64,000 nucleotides of DNA, from NCBI RefSeq assembly GCF_026230105.1, contig NC_079483.1:15865312-15929311 (forward strand). Direction: 5' to 3'. Source of the DNA: Diorhabda sublineata (taxonomy: Eukaryota > Arthropoda > Insecta > Coleoptera > Chrysomelidae). The position numbers and the translations under genes are program-made. Under the pieces are notes generated by a model, which made no database searches, was not told the origin of the DNA, and saw only the letters and a list, made by a program, of their open reading frames with translations. This document shows positions 63,301-64,000 of the stretch, one piece after another; position 1 is the stretch's first letter; the number at the start of each line of letters is the position of its first letter.

Positions 63301-64000
63301 TTCTAGAGTCGTCACCTCATTTTGTACACCATTGCAATGCTGGTCTTCGCAGGTCGTACGGCCTCGTTTAAACTCTACTATCCAATATTTCACTGTTGAT
63401 AATGAAAGAGCAATCTCACCCAGAGTATAATCTAGTTCATATTTCATATTATGTGGGCTAATGCCTTTCAAAAATGTATTACATCACATGATGTTGACCA
63501 ACTTCTTCCATGTTCACAAATTCACTGAAAACGTTCACTATTGATGGCTGCCAAACAACTACTAAACAACGTGGTGGCTTCAAACTTGAAATATATTCTG
63601 TATACATTGTGTACTTTCTAATACGGTGGTGTTTTTCGAGCAGCTACCACCATCGTTAGGTCAGTCTGGGGCCATCCTCGTATTCGTTCAATAACAGCCT
63701 TTATCGTTGGATGACAACATGACTGGTATCAACTGTGAAAGTTTAGTCCCTATTGGAAATCCCAGTATTTAGTATCATTTTTATGAGTCCCAAAAAACTC
63801 TTTCATTTATTTAGCCACATCATTATAAGAATGATTTGATGCTTTTTAGATCACAAACAGCTCTCCATAAAGCGGTTGCCTACAAGTGGCCCAACATTTG
63901 TTGCATTTTAATAGCTTGCGGAGCTGATTTGGAGATCAAAGATCATCGAGGGCTCACTCCAAGACTTTTAGCATTACAAAATAATGACCATGAATTGGTG
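9201..64000 (+). CDS. rdgA: Type IV diacylglycerol kinase (zeta/iota class, rdgA-like), 14 exons seen, partial at both ends
   Basis: Converts diacylglycerol to phosphatidic acid with ATP, ending DAG signals at membranes or in the nucleus; in Drosophila the rdgA enzyme of this class acts in photoreceptors. Fourteen exons with GT-AG borders and compatible phases add up to 2303 coding bases (2 leading bases plus 767 codons). Domain order: post-C1 segment and basic NLS/MARCKS-like stretch (exon 1), catalytic domain with GGDGTVGW (exons 2-5), accessory domain (exons 5-8), variable linker (exons 9-11), ankyrin repeats (exons 12-14). The order and the ankyrin repeats set it in the zeta/iota class, not alpha, delta, epsilon or theta. 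The two C1 domains and start codon are not in the window, and the C-terminal end lies beyond the right edge. The symbol is by class similarity, not a tested orthology. Confidence 0.95.
9326..9542. other. Start of intron 1
   Basis: 217 bases between the exon 1 donor and the mariner insertion. Nothing recognised. Confidence 0.6.
9543..10477 (+). mobile_element. Mariner element with both ends, TA target duplication, internally deleted
   Basis: Left end CGAGGGTTGCTACTTAAGTT is at 9543, preceded by TA. The right end is the reverse complement of CGAAGGGATACTACTTAAGT, ending at 10477 and followed by TA. At 935 bp it is shorter than the usual ~1.3 kb. Translation shows IDALRKVILQDRHAIYLEIE and DISSTRIHSILHEDLDVKKI (helix-turn-helix), then WIIHM, a short RTSKQMVHLF piece, then NNTTPHTSLQT, a catalytic HHDN-like site preceded by RRRIIVHHDN. 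Much of the middle is lost and frames shift. It inserted in intron 1, in the same direction as the kinase gene. Confidence 0.93.
10478..11242. other. Remainder of intron 1
   Basis: Nothing recognised. It ends in the acceptor TATTTTTGTTACAG just before 11243. Confidence 0.6.
11243..11596 (+). CDS. rdgA: Kinase exon 2: N-terminal half of the catalytic domain
   Basis: 354 bases, 118 whole codons, phase 0 at both sides. It begins DKEHRVFAIKP and contains VIVFINPKSGGNQG (first glycine-rich nucleotide motif of the DAGKc fold), NPRQVFDLTQGGP, LACGGDGTVGW (the diagnostic ATP-binding glycine motif) and LPLGTGNDLARALGWGG. All key glycines and the GGDGT aspartate are present. The donor GGG|GTGAGT at 11597 is strong. 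This is the most conserved exon and alone fixes the gene as a eukaryotic diacylglycerol kinase. Confidence 0.97.
11597..12689. other. Start of intron 2
   Basis: No gene or repeat recognised. Confidence 0.5.
12690..12870 (-). mobile_element. Probable LINE ORF2 tail fragment
   Basis: The minus-strand translation contains RMPENRWAKLKDRTHADLW followed by RGGTRAGVQLLRNIQEEDQ. This resembles the basic ends of some retrotransposon ORF2 proteins (an R.PENRWA motif). It is short and undated, and no other part of the element is adjacent. Confidence 0.4.
12871..14180. other. Intron 2 spacer
   Basis: AT-rich, with no coding similarity recognised. Confidence 0.5.
14181..14322. repeat. Inverted repeat, 35-base arms
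   Basis: ATTAATGCTTCTGAATCTTC... at 14181-14215 is answered by ...CATTTAGAAGCATTAAT at 14289-14322, with ACCTAAAATCAAGA/TCTTGATTTTAGGT in both arms. A related half (AGACCTAAAATCAAGACGAT) occurs at 39426. It looks like a small foldback element. Confidence 0.65.
14455..15470. mobile_element. Non-autonomous DNA transposon with ~120 bp terminal inverted repeats
   Basis: The left end TATACAGGGTGTCCCACGAC and the right end (reverse complement TATACAAGTTGTCCCACGAC) run on as near-identical arms of about 75 bases, ending in TCATGAAAATT. Looser similarity (CTGTAACTTTGTTATTTTAAA) lies further in. At 1016 bp it is too short for a full transposase; it retains only the N-terminal domain described at 15174. 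Confidence 0.85.
15174..15419 (+). pseudogene. Truncated transposon ORF with a DUF4817-like N-terminus
   Basis: MARSQFNNEDYVNLLLIHGE followed by CDKVISRTCTLF matches the DUF4817-type helix-turn-helix that begins many insect Tc3-like transposases (pattern M..F...EY.D..L.YGE...N...A..LY...F). After about 40 residues the frame runs into the right terminal repeat, so the DDE domain is absent. It may mark the parent family of the 14455-15470 element. Confidence 0.6.
15471..16774. other. Intron 2 spacer
   Basis: A 119-codon open frame at 16401-16760 has no family I recognise and no splice context. The rest is AT-rich. Confidence 0.45.
16775..17690 (-). mobile_element. DNA transposon derivative with long inverted arms (~240 bp) and a transposase scrap
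   Basis: The left arm (about 16795-17050) includes CAATCGATTTTTTAACA, GGAAACCGTTCACCATAAAG and AGACATTCTAAAGAAAATTA. The right arm (about 17440-17680) is its reverse complement with scattered differences. Between them, the minus strand at about 17130-17260 reads NRWIGRGGPFAWPP..FH followed by MDSFFLWDILKAW. This is the RW.GR.GP..WPPRSPDLTPLDFFLWG..K motif that carries the last catalytic acid in Tc3-like transposases. The same arm sequence occurs at 45540 and 54850. Confidence 0.8.
17691..18267. other. End of intron 2
   Basis: No coding similarity recognised. The acceptor is TTATTGTTTCAG before 18268. Confidence 0.6.
18268..18490 (+). CDS. rdgA: Kinase exon 3: catalytic domain, middle
   Basis: 223 bases entering in phase 0 and leaving after one base of a codon. 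It begins GYTDEPISKIL, as in DGK zeta (WGGGYTDEP across the exon 2/3 junction). It contains LDRWSLEVEKN, a short species-variable acidic/proline insert, and NVVNNYYSLGVDAHIALEFH. The donor is AGAG|GTGAGT. Confidence 0.96.
18491..19994. other. Start of intron 3
   Basis: Nothing recognised. A 91-codon open frame just after the donor (18577-18852) has no known similarity. Confidence 0.5.
19995..20735 (-). mobile_element. Degenerate mariner, minus strand
   Basis: The outer end near 20700-20735 reads (reverse) GGTTGCTATTTAAGTATTGG followed by ATATGGCAACACT, matching the start of the mariner at 9543. The minus-strand translation gives a string of stop-broken pieces: CCAKKHRCCA-type text around 20370, GISSTRIHSIFHEHLAVK, KKARVDWCKEMPKKF, and SCIYTYEPENKQQLT near 20100-20130. 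The 3' half including the later catalytic residues is missing. Confidence 0.8.
20736..21899. other. Intron 3 spacer
   Basis: An 80-codon minus-strand frame at 21496-21738 may be eroded retrotransposon because it adjoins the LINE piece at 21900, but I do not recognise it. Otherwise nothing seen. Confidence 0.4.
21900..22130 (-). mobile_element. LINE reverse-transcriptase ORF tail fragment
   Basis: The minus-strand translation MKVPRKIAGKTLLDRKRSEK IRNTCKVENVIDWVL matches the GKT..DR.R.E.IR..C.V..I..W pattern near the end of retrotransposon ORF2 proteins. A stop or frame change follows. Confidence 0.6.
22230..23065 (-). mobile_element. Degenerate mariner (SETMAR-like lineage), minus strand
   Basis: The minus strand shows KITAKWIPKCLNIDEKRARV, LKRIVTMDKTWVHFYDPETK (first catalytic aspartate region, MDETW changed to MDKTW), QQSMEWRHSGSPSPEKF, MIDFLDKGRTITVDYYS, GVLFLLNNAAAHKSVV (the HQDNAPAH second site degraded to LNNAAAH) and KGRKFSSNEEVIKAVEVWF. 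It differs in sequence from the mariners at 9543 and 62557, so at least two lineages entered this locus. Catalytic changes and frame breaks make it inactive. Confidence 0.9.
23070..23310 (-). mobile_element. LINE reverse-transcriptase fragment
   Basis: The minus-strand translation contains RGINLDITLKLVTKVITNKI, LLKEQQGFRSGRSYVRQVDE and KSIEYNKPACVFHRPSDSV, an RT fingers segment (EEQ.GFR.GRSC......Q..EK..E...P....F.D...AFD). It is disrupted in the YVDF/AFD region. Confidence 0.75.
23311..23515 (+). mobile_element. LINE ORF2 C-terminal fragment, opposite orientation
   Basis: Plus-strand translation KRKQEWNSHISRMTS, LVRIARDNSPTDRRIIGRPR and KRWCDNLD matches the end of RTE/jockey-type ORF2 (RR..W..HI.RM...R..KI.RD..P.G.R..GRP.KRW.D). 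It lies head to tail against the minus-strand RT piece, so the two came from separate or rearranged insertions. Confidence 0.75.
23516..24880. other. Intron 3 spacer with two unassigned frames
   Basis: Frames of 119 codons (23707-24066) and 142 codons (24230-24658, plus) have no family I can name. The second is the longest unexplained plus-strand frame of this intron; it lacks splice sites linking it to the kinase. Treated as unassigned. Confidence 0.4.
24881..24908. repeat. Perfect hairpin, 12 bp stem
   Basis: AATTTCGACCAT, TCAT, ATGGTCGAAATT: a perfect 12-base stem with a 4-base loop. No poly-T follows to suggest a terminator. Confidence 0.7.
24909..25488. other. End of intron 3
   Basis: A short ACACCCTGTAT motif near 25430 resembles a transposon end, without a partner nearby. 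The acceptor TTTTTTTTATTTTCAG precedes 25489. Confidence 0.6.
25489..25681 (+). CDS. rdgA: Kinase exon 4: catalytic domain, accessory domain start
   Basis: 193 bases entering with two bases of a split codon (E of AREAHPEKF) and leaving after two bases. It encodes EKFNSRLRNKMFYGQMG, DLADFVVLECDGQNIT and a final VFLNIS, all matching DGK zeta (RNKMFYAG; VVFLNIPRY). The donor is CCAG|GTAATA. Confidence 0.96.
25682..26481. other. Intron 4
   Basis: 800 bases with no recognised feature. The acceptor TCAATTTTCAG precedes 26482. Confidence 0.7.
26482..26584 (+). CDS. rdgA: Kinase exon 5: accessory domain
   Basis: 103 bases, one base completing a serine codon, then 34 codons. It encodes YGGGTHPWNRSMG, STDDGLIEVIGLT and TYQL, matching the YCAGTMPWG...DDGYLEVIGFT block of DGK zeta. 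The GGGTHPW form is the insect-like version. The donor CTG|GTAATT is moderate. Confidence 0.95.
26585..27014. other. Start of intron 5
   Basis: Nothing recognised apart from AT-rich sequence. Confidence 0.5.
27015..27530. repeat. Two copies of a ~105 bp segment
   Basis: 27015-27120 and 27426-27530 are about 90% alike (share CTTGATTGGGATCAATATT, CATGAATTTCTGCATCTGGA and CACATG.T.ATCCACAC). The second copy sits between near-identical ~26-base direct repeats, ATGATAACGAACATCATGT at 27393 and ATGATAACGAATATCATGT at 27535. It therefore looks inserted with a target duplication into the LINE tail around it. Confidence 0.85.
27210..27600 (+). mobile_element. R1-like LINE ORF2 C-terminal fragment, interrupted by an insertion
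   Basis: Plus-strand translation CMYCQLIDTVEPTSFNG, REITSDNLKETNIECQRIWE and VVQAMITNIMSR resembles the end of R1-clade ORF2 (C..C.....AEHT.F.C..W, then TPENL......NW..V..FV..V). The frame resumes after the inserted ~116 bases as MITNIMCRKQTTDPPN. Confidence 0.6.
27690..27990 (+). mobile_element. LINE ORF2 C-terminal fragment (second family)
   Basis: Plus-strand translation LGNIARNNGKGKAEDKRLRG and RFPIRWIDQTK, then AQDRQAWK, matches the GH.AR...GK......RG.....RW.D.........AQDR..W endings of retrotransposon ORF2 proteins. Several stops and one frame change. Confidence 0.7.
27991..29639. other. Intron 5 spacer
   Basis: No coding similarity recognised. A 60-codon frame at 28755-28937 is unassigned. 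Confidence 0.5.
29640..29965 (+). mobile_element. MULE-like (Mutator-type) transposase domain remnant
   Basis: Plus-strand translation EEEKQNIPRGLQKNNFIVSG is followed by DGTWKKRGLSSLIGVTSLV and, after a stop, HVETCTVNHVGSARKIEI. This matches the ...VDGTW.KRG.SS..GV.... start and the later ...C..NH.GSA..ME. segment of the Mutator-like transposase domain found in many insect genes of unknown role. No ends identified. Confidence 0.6.
29966..31000. other. Intron 5 spacer, possible mariner end at 30708
   Basis: ACGAGAGTTGCCTTTTAAGT at 30709 resembles the start of the mariner copies of this window, but no transposase follows within the next few hundred bases. Otherwise nothing seen. Confidence 0.4.
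31001..32406. mobile_element. DNA transposon with ~260 bp terminal inverted repeats, unnamed family
   Basis: The left arm starts TAGTTCGGTCAATTTAGA at 31001; the right arm ends TCTAATTTGACCGGACTA at 32406. Reading inwards on both sides, the arms share GAAATTGTTTGAAATAT, TCGCGATTT(C/T)CAGCAAAAC, TTTATCATAAAAATAC and TTGTAGATCATAAAATGATC (or one-base variants). The similarity ends near 31275 and 32095. Between them is the minus-strand pseudogene at 31345. The total length is about 1.4 kb. I do not know a formal name for the family. Confidence 0.8.
31345..31943 (-). pseudogene. Transposon-borne protein remnant: DWGWK region with cysteine-rich tail
   Basis: The minus strand reads TTCLDKYRYACLVKN, KQVQLACLLPTSVAAHQHLF, RVYYQVQVLLGYQLDPTDWG WKLVNKILEP and, after a frame change, PEKLLKTILCNCKNGCSAKS GCKKVELFSS LACTPC. 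From memory, many multi-copy arthropod and cnidarian proteins of unknown role share exactly this order: LPPTSAAA.QHLYRVYYQVQ, DWGW, then C.CK.GC...CGC...GL.CS..C..C. Here the second cysteine unit has CG changed to SG and a stop after LACTPC. The N-terminal part, including the TGCDTTSA region of intact relatives, is missing. Function unknown. Confidence 0.65.
32407..33063. other. End of intron 5
   Basis: A short minus-strand frame at 32547-32747 is unassigned. Otherwise nothing seen. The acceptor AATATCTTTTGCAG precedes 33064. Confidence 0.6.
33064..33352 (+). CDS. rdgA: Kinase exon 6: accessory domain
   Basis: 289 bases, phase 0 in, phase 1 out. It encodes PLLQAGGHGTCITQC, TTSKTIPMQVDGEACKLGPS and a lysine-rich run, then VNKLTMSDYEQHHYDKDLLA. 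Mammalian DGK zeta has the same blocks (LQVGGHGERLTQC; TTSKAIPVQVDGEPCKL; VSRVSMHDYEALHYDKEQL). The donor is GCAG|GTAAGT. Confidence 0.96.
33353..33690. other. Start of intron 6
   Basis: Nothing recognised. Confidence 0.5.
33691..33720. repeat. Perfect hairpin, 13 bp stem, at the edge of a transposon
   Basis: TCCGCCAACAAAA, ACTA, TTTTGTTGGCGGA: 13 matched bases and a 4-base loop, about 100 bases before the Tc3-like remnant. It may be part of that element's end or a small element of its own. Confidence 0.7.
33800..34760 (+). mobile_element. Tc3-like transposase pseudogene
   Basis: Plus strand, several frames: ENIAVVESSVANQSIPRRSQ (helix-turn-helix), KINFSDEAHFWLNMFVNKQN (first catalytic aspartate in SDEAHF), LNEKPLHPQKITVF, GRHVTVNGDRYHAMI, WFQ-stop-DGATSHTAYVTI (second aspartate, after a stop codon) and LLKNKFDERVIS, then a gap and ELKANIEHKIAAASAEM. 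The SPDLTP block with the last acid is lost. At least three frame changes plus a stop at 34387. Confidence 0.9.
34761..34988. other. End of intron 6
   Basis: Short. Ends in the acceptor ACTTATTTATTTCAG. Confidence 0.6.
34989..35117 (+). CDS. rdgA: Kinase exon 7: linker and start of the WCF(I/L)D segment
   Basis: 129 bases entering with two bases of a split alanine codon, leaving after one base. It encodes SIGKIEVNPVSDLEQVRAII, an acidic/basic stretch, and MMSSDWCFID. The last matches SPKWCFLD of DGK zeta, which follows the accessory domain. The donor is GATT|GTAAGT. Confidence 0.94.
35118..35244. other. Start of intron 7
   Basis: Nothing recognised. Confidence 0.5.
35245..35400 (+). mobile_element. 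LINE reverse-transcriptase fragment
   Basis: Plus-strand translation MIEDDGETELEIRRRIQMFI, IRKDTNITKAINTKLL matches the ...EDGG...EI.RRI..A...........I....K.RL... segment between RT and the C-terminus of RTE/jockey-type ORF2 proteins. Confidence 0.7.
35401..36555. other. Rest of intron 7
   Basis: Nothing recognised. The acceptor TTTTCAATTTTTTTCAG precedes 36556. Confidence 0.6.
36556..36754 (+). CDS. rdgA: Kinase exon 8: end of accessory domain and linker
   Basis: 199 bases, two bases completing a serine codon, then 65 codons and two bases. It encodes CTAERFFRIDKAQESLHYV and DICSENLYILECGDE, matching [22 protein letters not shown]..YILD of DGK zeta. A proline/threonine-rich linker with VPPTPEDETANPSPTS follows. 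The donor is TTAG|GTAAGT. Confidence 0.95.
36755..37079. other. Start of intron 8
   Basis: Nothing recognised. Confidence 0.5.
37080..37532 (+). mobile_element. 3' part of a mariner element
   Basis: It ends near 37532 with TCTCTAAACTTAAGTTGCAACCCTCATTC. The reverse complement matches the CGAGGGTTGC.ACTTAAGTTT end of the copy at 9543. Plus-strand pieces ELMGHSS, YTLEEAVDAS..HVLNIPQSEW KKMLRKFVQMHEKVY and DLNEEYLGKQ are the transposase C-terminus with frame breaks. The 5' half is missing. Confidence 0.85.
37533..38167. other. End of intron 8
   Basis: Nothing recognised. The acceptor is CATGTTTACAG; its pyrimidine tract is weaker than at the other exons. Confidence 0.6.
38168..38329 (+). CDS. 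rdgA: Kinase exon 9: variable linker, cassette-like
   Basis: 162 bases, phase 2 on both sides, so it can be skipped without a frameshift. It encodes a low-complexity acidic/serine/proline stretch (SPSDQPPLSPKNTEDSQED; NFPIDNQQLARVSSDASVKI). This matches no fixed block but fits the variable region between the accessory domain and the ankyrin repeats of zeta/iota kinases. No stop in frame. The donor AGAAG|GTACAT is moderate. Confidence 0.8.
38330..41037. other. Intron 9, first part
   Basis: AT-rich. No exon, RNA gene or complete repeat recognised. A half-copy of the 14181 foldback arm sits at 39426. At 40917 the words GGTCGGGGTCTAATTGGC resemble the outer end of the palindromic element that follows. 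Confidence 0.5.
41701..41734. promoter_or_regulatory. Subterminal inverted pair of transposase-site-like motifs (3' side)
   Basis: CATTTTACCCC followed after a few bases by GGAGGGCAAAATGACA, two copies of the subterminal motif facing each other just beyond the transposase stop codon. Binding by the transposase is inference. Confidence 0.55.
41756..43549 (-). CDS. Pogo-like (CENP-B/Tigger-type) transposase, 597 aa, with a C-terminal PHD-like finger
   Basis: Cuts and joins the ends of its own element. Residues 1-60 form a pipsqueak-type helix-turn-helix (SWDPASILKAIEAVNNGE; ATLRRHAL). About 66-150 is a CENP-B-type second helix-turn-helix (GLTRQDVLELAYNLAVKNGF; GKDWLRGFRKRN). The DDE domain carries D184 (YNADESAL), D293 (LIVDGHASH) and D329 (HRMQPLDVAFFGPLK), a DD35D spacing as in pogo relatives. 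About 480-530 is lysine/arginine-rich. Residues 548-595 give CACIYC, CCSCQKWAHADC and CELC, a C4HC3 zinc finger of PHD type. The whole frame is open and the ends are perfect, so activity is plausible. ATG at 43549 is the first in frame. Confidence 0.93.
   Translation of the reverse strand: MPRNYVRKSSRQSWDPASILKAIEAVNNGEMGWLKASKTYHIPQATLRRHALQKNKTLKKGEKRLGRFKTTFPVEVERQLVEHLKLLESRFFGLTRQDVLELAYNLAVKNGFEHQFNNHKKAAGKDWLRGFRKRNRDITLRKPEATSAARAQAFNKPQVAQFFKVFDQIMQKENIDPMRIYNADESALSTVQRPQKIFATAGRKQVGAITSAERGSHVTVVCCMCTAGNFIPPALIFPRKNMKKELADHAPTGTLCIAQESGWMTGPVFLQWLQHFQKYVKASPTEKVLLIVDGHASHKYLDALVYAKENGIVLLCLPPHCTHRMQPLDVAFFGPLKTYYDQAITRWLKAHPRRVVTQFQIGGLLNEAYGKAATVQNATHGFAKTGIYPINPDVFPDYMFQASETTNIVVNGSVQQATNGFTDNNAQPGPSSENASAIKPPLIIPTATQENLQNSTSGVSILVTPADLSPVPIGSFVSGQGKRKPRKRQGTSVLNSTPNLEEAKEKSKLKLIIREKRKRVVSRKVLAEPDESDIEKEAFSADEDEDDCACIYCTEVYKFSKQGELWLRCCSCQKWAHADCAGVDKKTKSFVCELCTD
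43588..43655. promoter_or_regulatory. Subterminal motif cluster ahead of the transposase ORF
   Basis: GGGGCAAAATGACATAG is followed by TATGTCAATTTGCCCT (an inverted pair, centre AG) and then TATGTCATTTTACCCCATA. They lie 40-105 bases upstream of the transposase start codon, where they could serve both as binding sites for transposition and as promoter elements. Function inferred. Confidence 0.55.
43972..44014. promoter_or_regulatory. Outer terminal repeat and adjoining motif (5' side)
   Basis: TGTCATTTTACCCCACT and ATGTCATTTTGTACACCCTT then CCCC to the end: a motif copy directly in front of the right terminal repeat. Its mirror at the other end is at 41513. Confidence 0.6.
44281..45349. other. 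Intron 9 spacer
   Basis: Nothing recognised except CAGGGTCCTTCAGGACGAG at 44525, which resembles one end of a CAGGGTG-type transposon. Confidence 0.45.
45350..46480 (-). mobile_element. Tc3-like transposon remnant of the long-arm family
   Basis: It starts near 45352 with ACAGGATGTTCCAGGACTTT. At 45540-45800 it matches the arms of the 16775-17690 element and 54715-55130. Minus-strand translation around 46090-46280 gives VNNELYDT, SPRSPKCNIIDLIFWRYLKS (the PRSPDLTPLDFFLWGYLK catalytic block, degraded) and QVQNGVD. It is heavily mutated. Confidence 0.8.
46760..46920 (-). mobile_element. Fragment of a multi-copy arthropod protein (LPLHMKLG type)
   Basis: The minus strand reads FLPLHMKLGMMKQFFEALDK then DGDYFKLICRNFHKL. 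I recall multi-copy insect proteins with LPPLHIKLGLMKQFVKALDK and ..F.YL..KFP.LS; I do not know their function. Only one short piece is preserved. Confidence 0.45.
46925..47290 (-). mobile_element. LINE ORF2 RNase-H-region fragment
   Basis: The minus-strand translation NEVLLIRLWLSQMRLTHRYL then FDCKPEPKCVNCKLTVKHII ADCLS matches the end of jockey/I-type ORF2 proteins (R..EV...RLR.GH.RLTHGYL......P.C..C.....V.HI...C). Upstream text with ETTNNPIRDCM and YALWGTVKAW is consistent with the preceding part. No other part of the element adjoins. Confidence 0.7.
47291..48011. other. Intron 9 spacer
   Basis: An 81-codon plus frame (47490-47735) has no recognised similarity. Nothing else seen. Confidence 0.4.
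48012..48148 (+). mobile_element. Small hairpin element with ~38 bp inverted ends and hammerhead-like centre
   Basis: GTTTACACCACCACTA at 48012 mirrors TAGTGGTGGTGTAAAC ending at 48148, and CACAATTACACTG recurs inverted inside. The centre holds CTGAAGACGATAAGTTGG and TTATCGAAACGCACGTCAGA. This is a 137 bp element with no coding capacity. A second copy lies at 59529-59630 in the opposite direction. The ribozyme idea is discussed in the findings. Confidence 0.85.
48149..48779. other. Intron 9 spacer
   Basis: Nothing recognised. Confidence 0.5.
48780..49262 (+). mobile_element. Tc3-like transposase pseudogene
   Basis: Plus strand: LSGFVDKQNFRYW, LPDKPLHAEKITVWCGIAT, GIIGPYIVEENTRTVT (then a deletion), WFQRDGATSHTARIVMQFL (second catalytic aspartate), FPGRLISRNGDLAWPARSPD LTAPDCFL (third site, with an insertion), a stop and frame change at about 49107, then LRTLDELKNNITEEIRRI. 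The helix-turn-helix and first catalytic block are missing. Confidence 0.9.
49263..51289. other. Spacer with two CpG-bearing related stretches
   Basis: 49420-49560 and 50010-50160 share ordered words such as GTAAGCGT.GA, ATGCGTAA or TAACGCAT, and TACGCA, and are richer in CpG than their surroundings. They look like decayed copies of one element. No coding similarity was recognised in the rest. Confidence 0.4.
51290..52430 (-). mobile_element. Tc3-like transposase pseudogene, minus strand
   Basis: On the minus strand: SVIDTLPSGRPVF, LREDDFDRIMEFCERGSSQD, DPHFEHSILWSDEVTLKLNS (first catalytic aspartate in SDEVT), TVNRPNCMYWNDQTSHVFIE; then, after a frame change, SLHYALYVREFLNVHFGERI GRPDNL and LQLQKNPKLFAIRLTCFAGL (a broken end). 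The second catalytic site DGA reads QEETSLHYA, so it is mutated. DUF4817-like residues may remain beyond 52170. Confidence 0.85.
52745..53145. mobile_element. Foldback element with ~85 bp arms
   Basis: CCTAAATTCGAC at 52752 mirrors GGTCGAATTTAG near 53128. GTCCACAAACG mirrors CGTTTGCGGAC. TTTCCAAGATACAGGGCGT at 52826 mirrors ACACCCTGTATCTTGGAAA near 53066. The spacer between the arms (about 52870-53050) has no ORF. Confidence 0.75.
53510..53885 (-). mobile_element. Mariner transposase C-terminal fragment
   Basis: The minus strand reads MDKNNMVPLPYAFYSPDLAP, CDFFLFSSSERGMKGWRFGN, IEDIKKRTRQELAAISKDEF and KQSFE. This is the SPDLAPCDFFLFP..K..LKG.RF..IEDI..... block with the last catalytic aspartate. 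It continues as a tail with W.KCI.F to about 53520. A preceding frame (53669-53878) is out of phase, so frameshifted. Confidence 0.85.
53886..54714. other. Intron 9 spacer
   Basis: Nothing recognised. Confidence 0.5.
54715..55130. repeat. Arm fragment of the long-arm transposon family
   Basis: It matches 45370-45830 in order (AGGGTCTTCTGGGA.TT.ATGC; ATTAATTCTACTAT; ACAATCTAAAGATAGC; TTTTTCAATCGATTTT; CGCCATAAAGAGACATTC) with short indels. No transposase text. Confidence 0.75.
55131..56077. other. End of intron 9
   Basis: Nothing recognised. The acceptor CCTCTTCTATCCCTTGTCTTCAG precedes 56078 with a strong pyrimidine tract. Confidence 0.65.
56078..56182 (+). CDS. rdgA: Kinase exon 10: variable linker, cassette-like
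   Basis: 105 bases, phase 2 on both sides. It encodes SMQLEEAIRARNLVDCASED VPRTSTLYALASTW with no stop. The acceptor is excellent and the donor GGAG|GTAGGC fair. I do not recognise a named domain. The case rests on splice sites, phase and position between linker and ankyrin repeats, so it is less certain than the catalytic exons. Confidence 0.75.
56183..57279. other. Start of intron 10
   Basis: Nothing recognised. A 61-codon frame at 56233-56418 is unassigned. Confidence 0.5.
57280..58050 (-). mobile_element. R1/jockey-type LINE reverse-transcriptase fragments
   Basis: On the minus strand, DFSKAFDSVW (RT motif A region) at about 58020-58050. Then about 57710-57790, VIVDQKLMFKDHVDYRVDKT corresponds to the KYLGV..D..L.F..HV.Y segment after the RT. 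About 57330-57420 reads VAKFLGEPVMDDIARRIFEE. Stops and deletions (RT catalytic YADD region missing) show it is dead. A ~50-base piece is duplicated (57431 and 58083). Confidence 0.7.
58051..58455. other. End of intron 10
   Basis: It includes the second copy of a short duplication (TATGCCGAAGAAACTGATAG at 58083). The acceptor GTGCATGCAG precedes 58456; its pyrimidine tract is interrupted. Confidence 0.55.
58456..58506 (+). CDS. rdgA: Kinase exon 11: 51-base micro-exon
   Basis: 51 bases, phase 2 on both sides, encoding SITERLFGLNQDSYNAY. The donor TATAG|GTAAGG is strong, the acceptor weak. An alternative upstream AG at about 58441 gives a stop in the required frame, so the 58456 start is preferred. 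Only 75 bases separate it from exon 12. Confidence 0.65.
58582..58645 (+). CDS. rdgA: Kinase exon 12: start of ankyrin region
   Basis: 64 bases: one base completing serine, then 21 codons, ending in phase 0. It encodes YLGEKPNENLIIAAKKGDLR T, matching GEELIEAAKRNDFCKLQEL of DGK zeta, where the ankyrin repeats begin. The donor is ACG|GTAAGA. Confidence 0.93.
58646..58859. other. Start of intron 12
   Basis: Nothing recognised. Confidence 0.5.
58860..59200 (-). mobile_element. Possible mariner remnant
   Basis: The minus-strand text with DPTSKRDSMKE, YQKRKTHEKHQKN and FRTARVSYSLTLRNQLHI resembles the DP.SKR.SM.W......P.PKK.R......M....FD..G.......P.G mariner segment after the first catalytic site. 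It is strongly decayed and assigned with caution. Confidence 0.4.
59201..59528. other. Intron 12 spacer
   Basis: Nothing recognised. Confidence 0.5.
59529..59630 (-). mobile_element. Second copy of the hairpin element with hammerhead-like centre
   Basis: In reverse: the ends GTAGCAACACCAACA and GTTTACACCAACAC pair loosely. The centre reads CTGAAGACGATAACTTGG, TTATCGAAACTCGCGTCAGA on the minus strand. It differs from the copy at 48012 in the ends (CCACCAC versus CCAACAC) and at a few core positions. Confidence 0.8.
59631..61502. other. Rest of intron 12
   Basis: No exon or complete repeat recognised. The acceptor TTTTACATCCTATAG precedes 61503. Confidence 0.5.
61503..61657 (+). CDS. rdgA: Kinase exon 13: ankyrin repeats
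   Basis: 155 bases, phase 0 in, phase 2 out. It encodes IRQLHNQGYSLLTKDAAGQT MLHHAARYGHKDVVKYLTRY. This parallels LQELHRAGGDLMHRDEQSRT LLHHAVSTGSKDVVRYLLDH of DGK zeta. The G.T.LHHAA..GH.D.V.YL ankyrin consensus is complete. The donor is TCT|GTAAGT. Confidence 0.96.
61790..62490 (-). mobile_element. Mariner remnant, minus strand (lineage different from 9543)
   Basis: On the minus strand: ERCERPSLVNDELIQAIIEE near 62190-62270, SPLRFLVRYNEDGKDSLDTS, DQTINEHVYCEIIKKLYRTV and RGLLSKGVVCFHDNVLPVNV. These are the RSGRPSLVNDEL.., QTINEHVYCEIL..L, and FFHDNARPH-type blocks of mariner transposases, with the second catalytic histidine changed. The C-terminal third is deleted and frames shift. Confidence 0.8.
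62557..63680 (-). mobile_element. Mariner element with both ends and TA duplication, ORF degenerate
   Basis: The ends CGAGGGTGATCCCAGAAGTA (62557) and, reversed, CGAGGATGGCCCCAGACTGA (63680) match at most positions; TA flanks each (62555-62556 and 63681-63682). At 1124 bp it is slightly short. Minus-strand text: MKGISPHNMKYELDYTLGEI then STVKYWIVEFKRGRTTCED (N-terminal helix-turn-helix), GISKSGVHHILNENLDLRKL, and a late SEVKDFPTMKR. Many stops. It lies only 169 bases before kinase exon 14. Confidence 0.92.
63681..63849. other. End of intron 13
   Basis: Ends in the acceptor TTTGATGCTTTTTAG. Confidence 0.7.
63850..64000 (+). CDS. rdgA: Kinase exon 14: ankyrin repeat, cut by the window edge
   Basis: 151 bases seen. 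It opens with one base completing a leucine codon and encodes SQTALHKAVAYKWPNICCIL IACGADLEIKDHRGLTPRLL and more. This matches [37 protein letters not shown] in DGK zeta. By that comparison about 20-30 residues remain to the end, including any C-terminal PDZ-binding tail. They lie outside the window. Confidence 0.95.
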
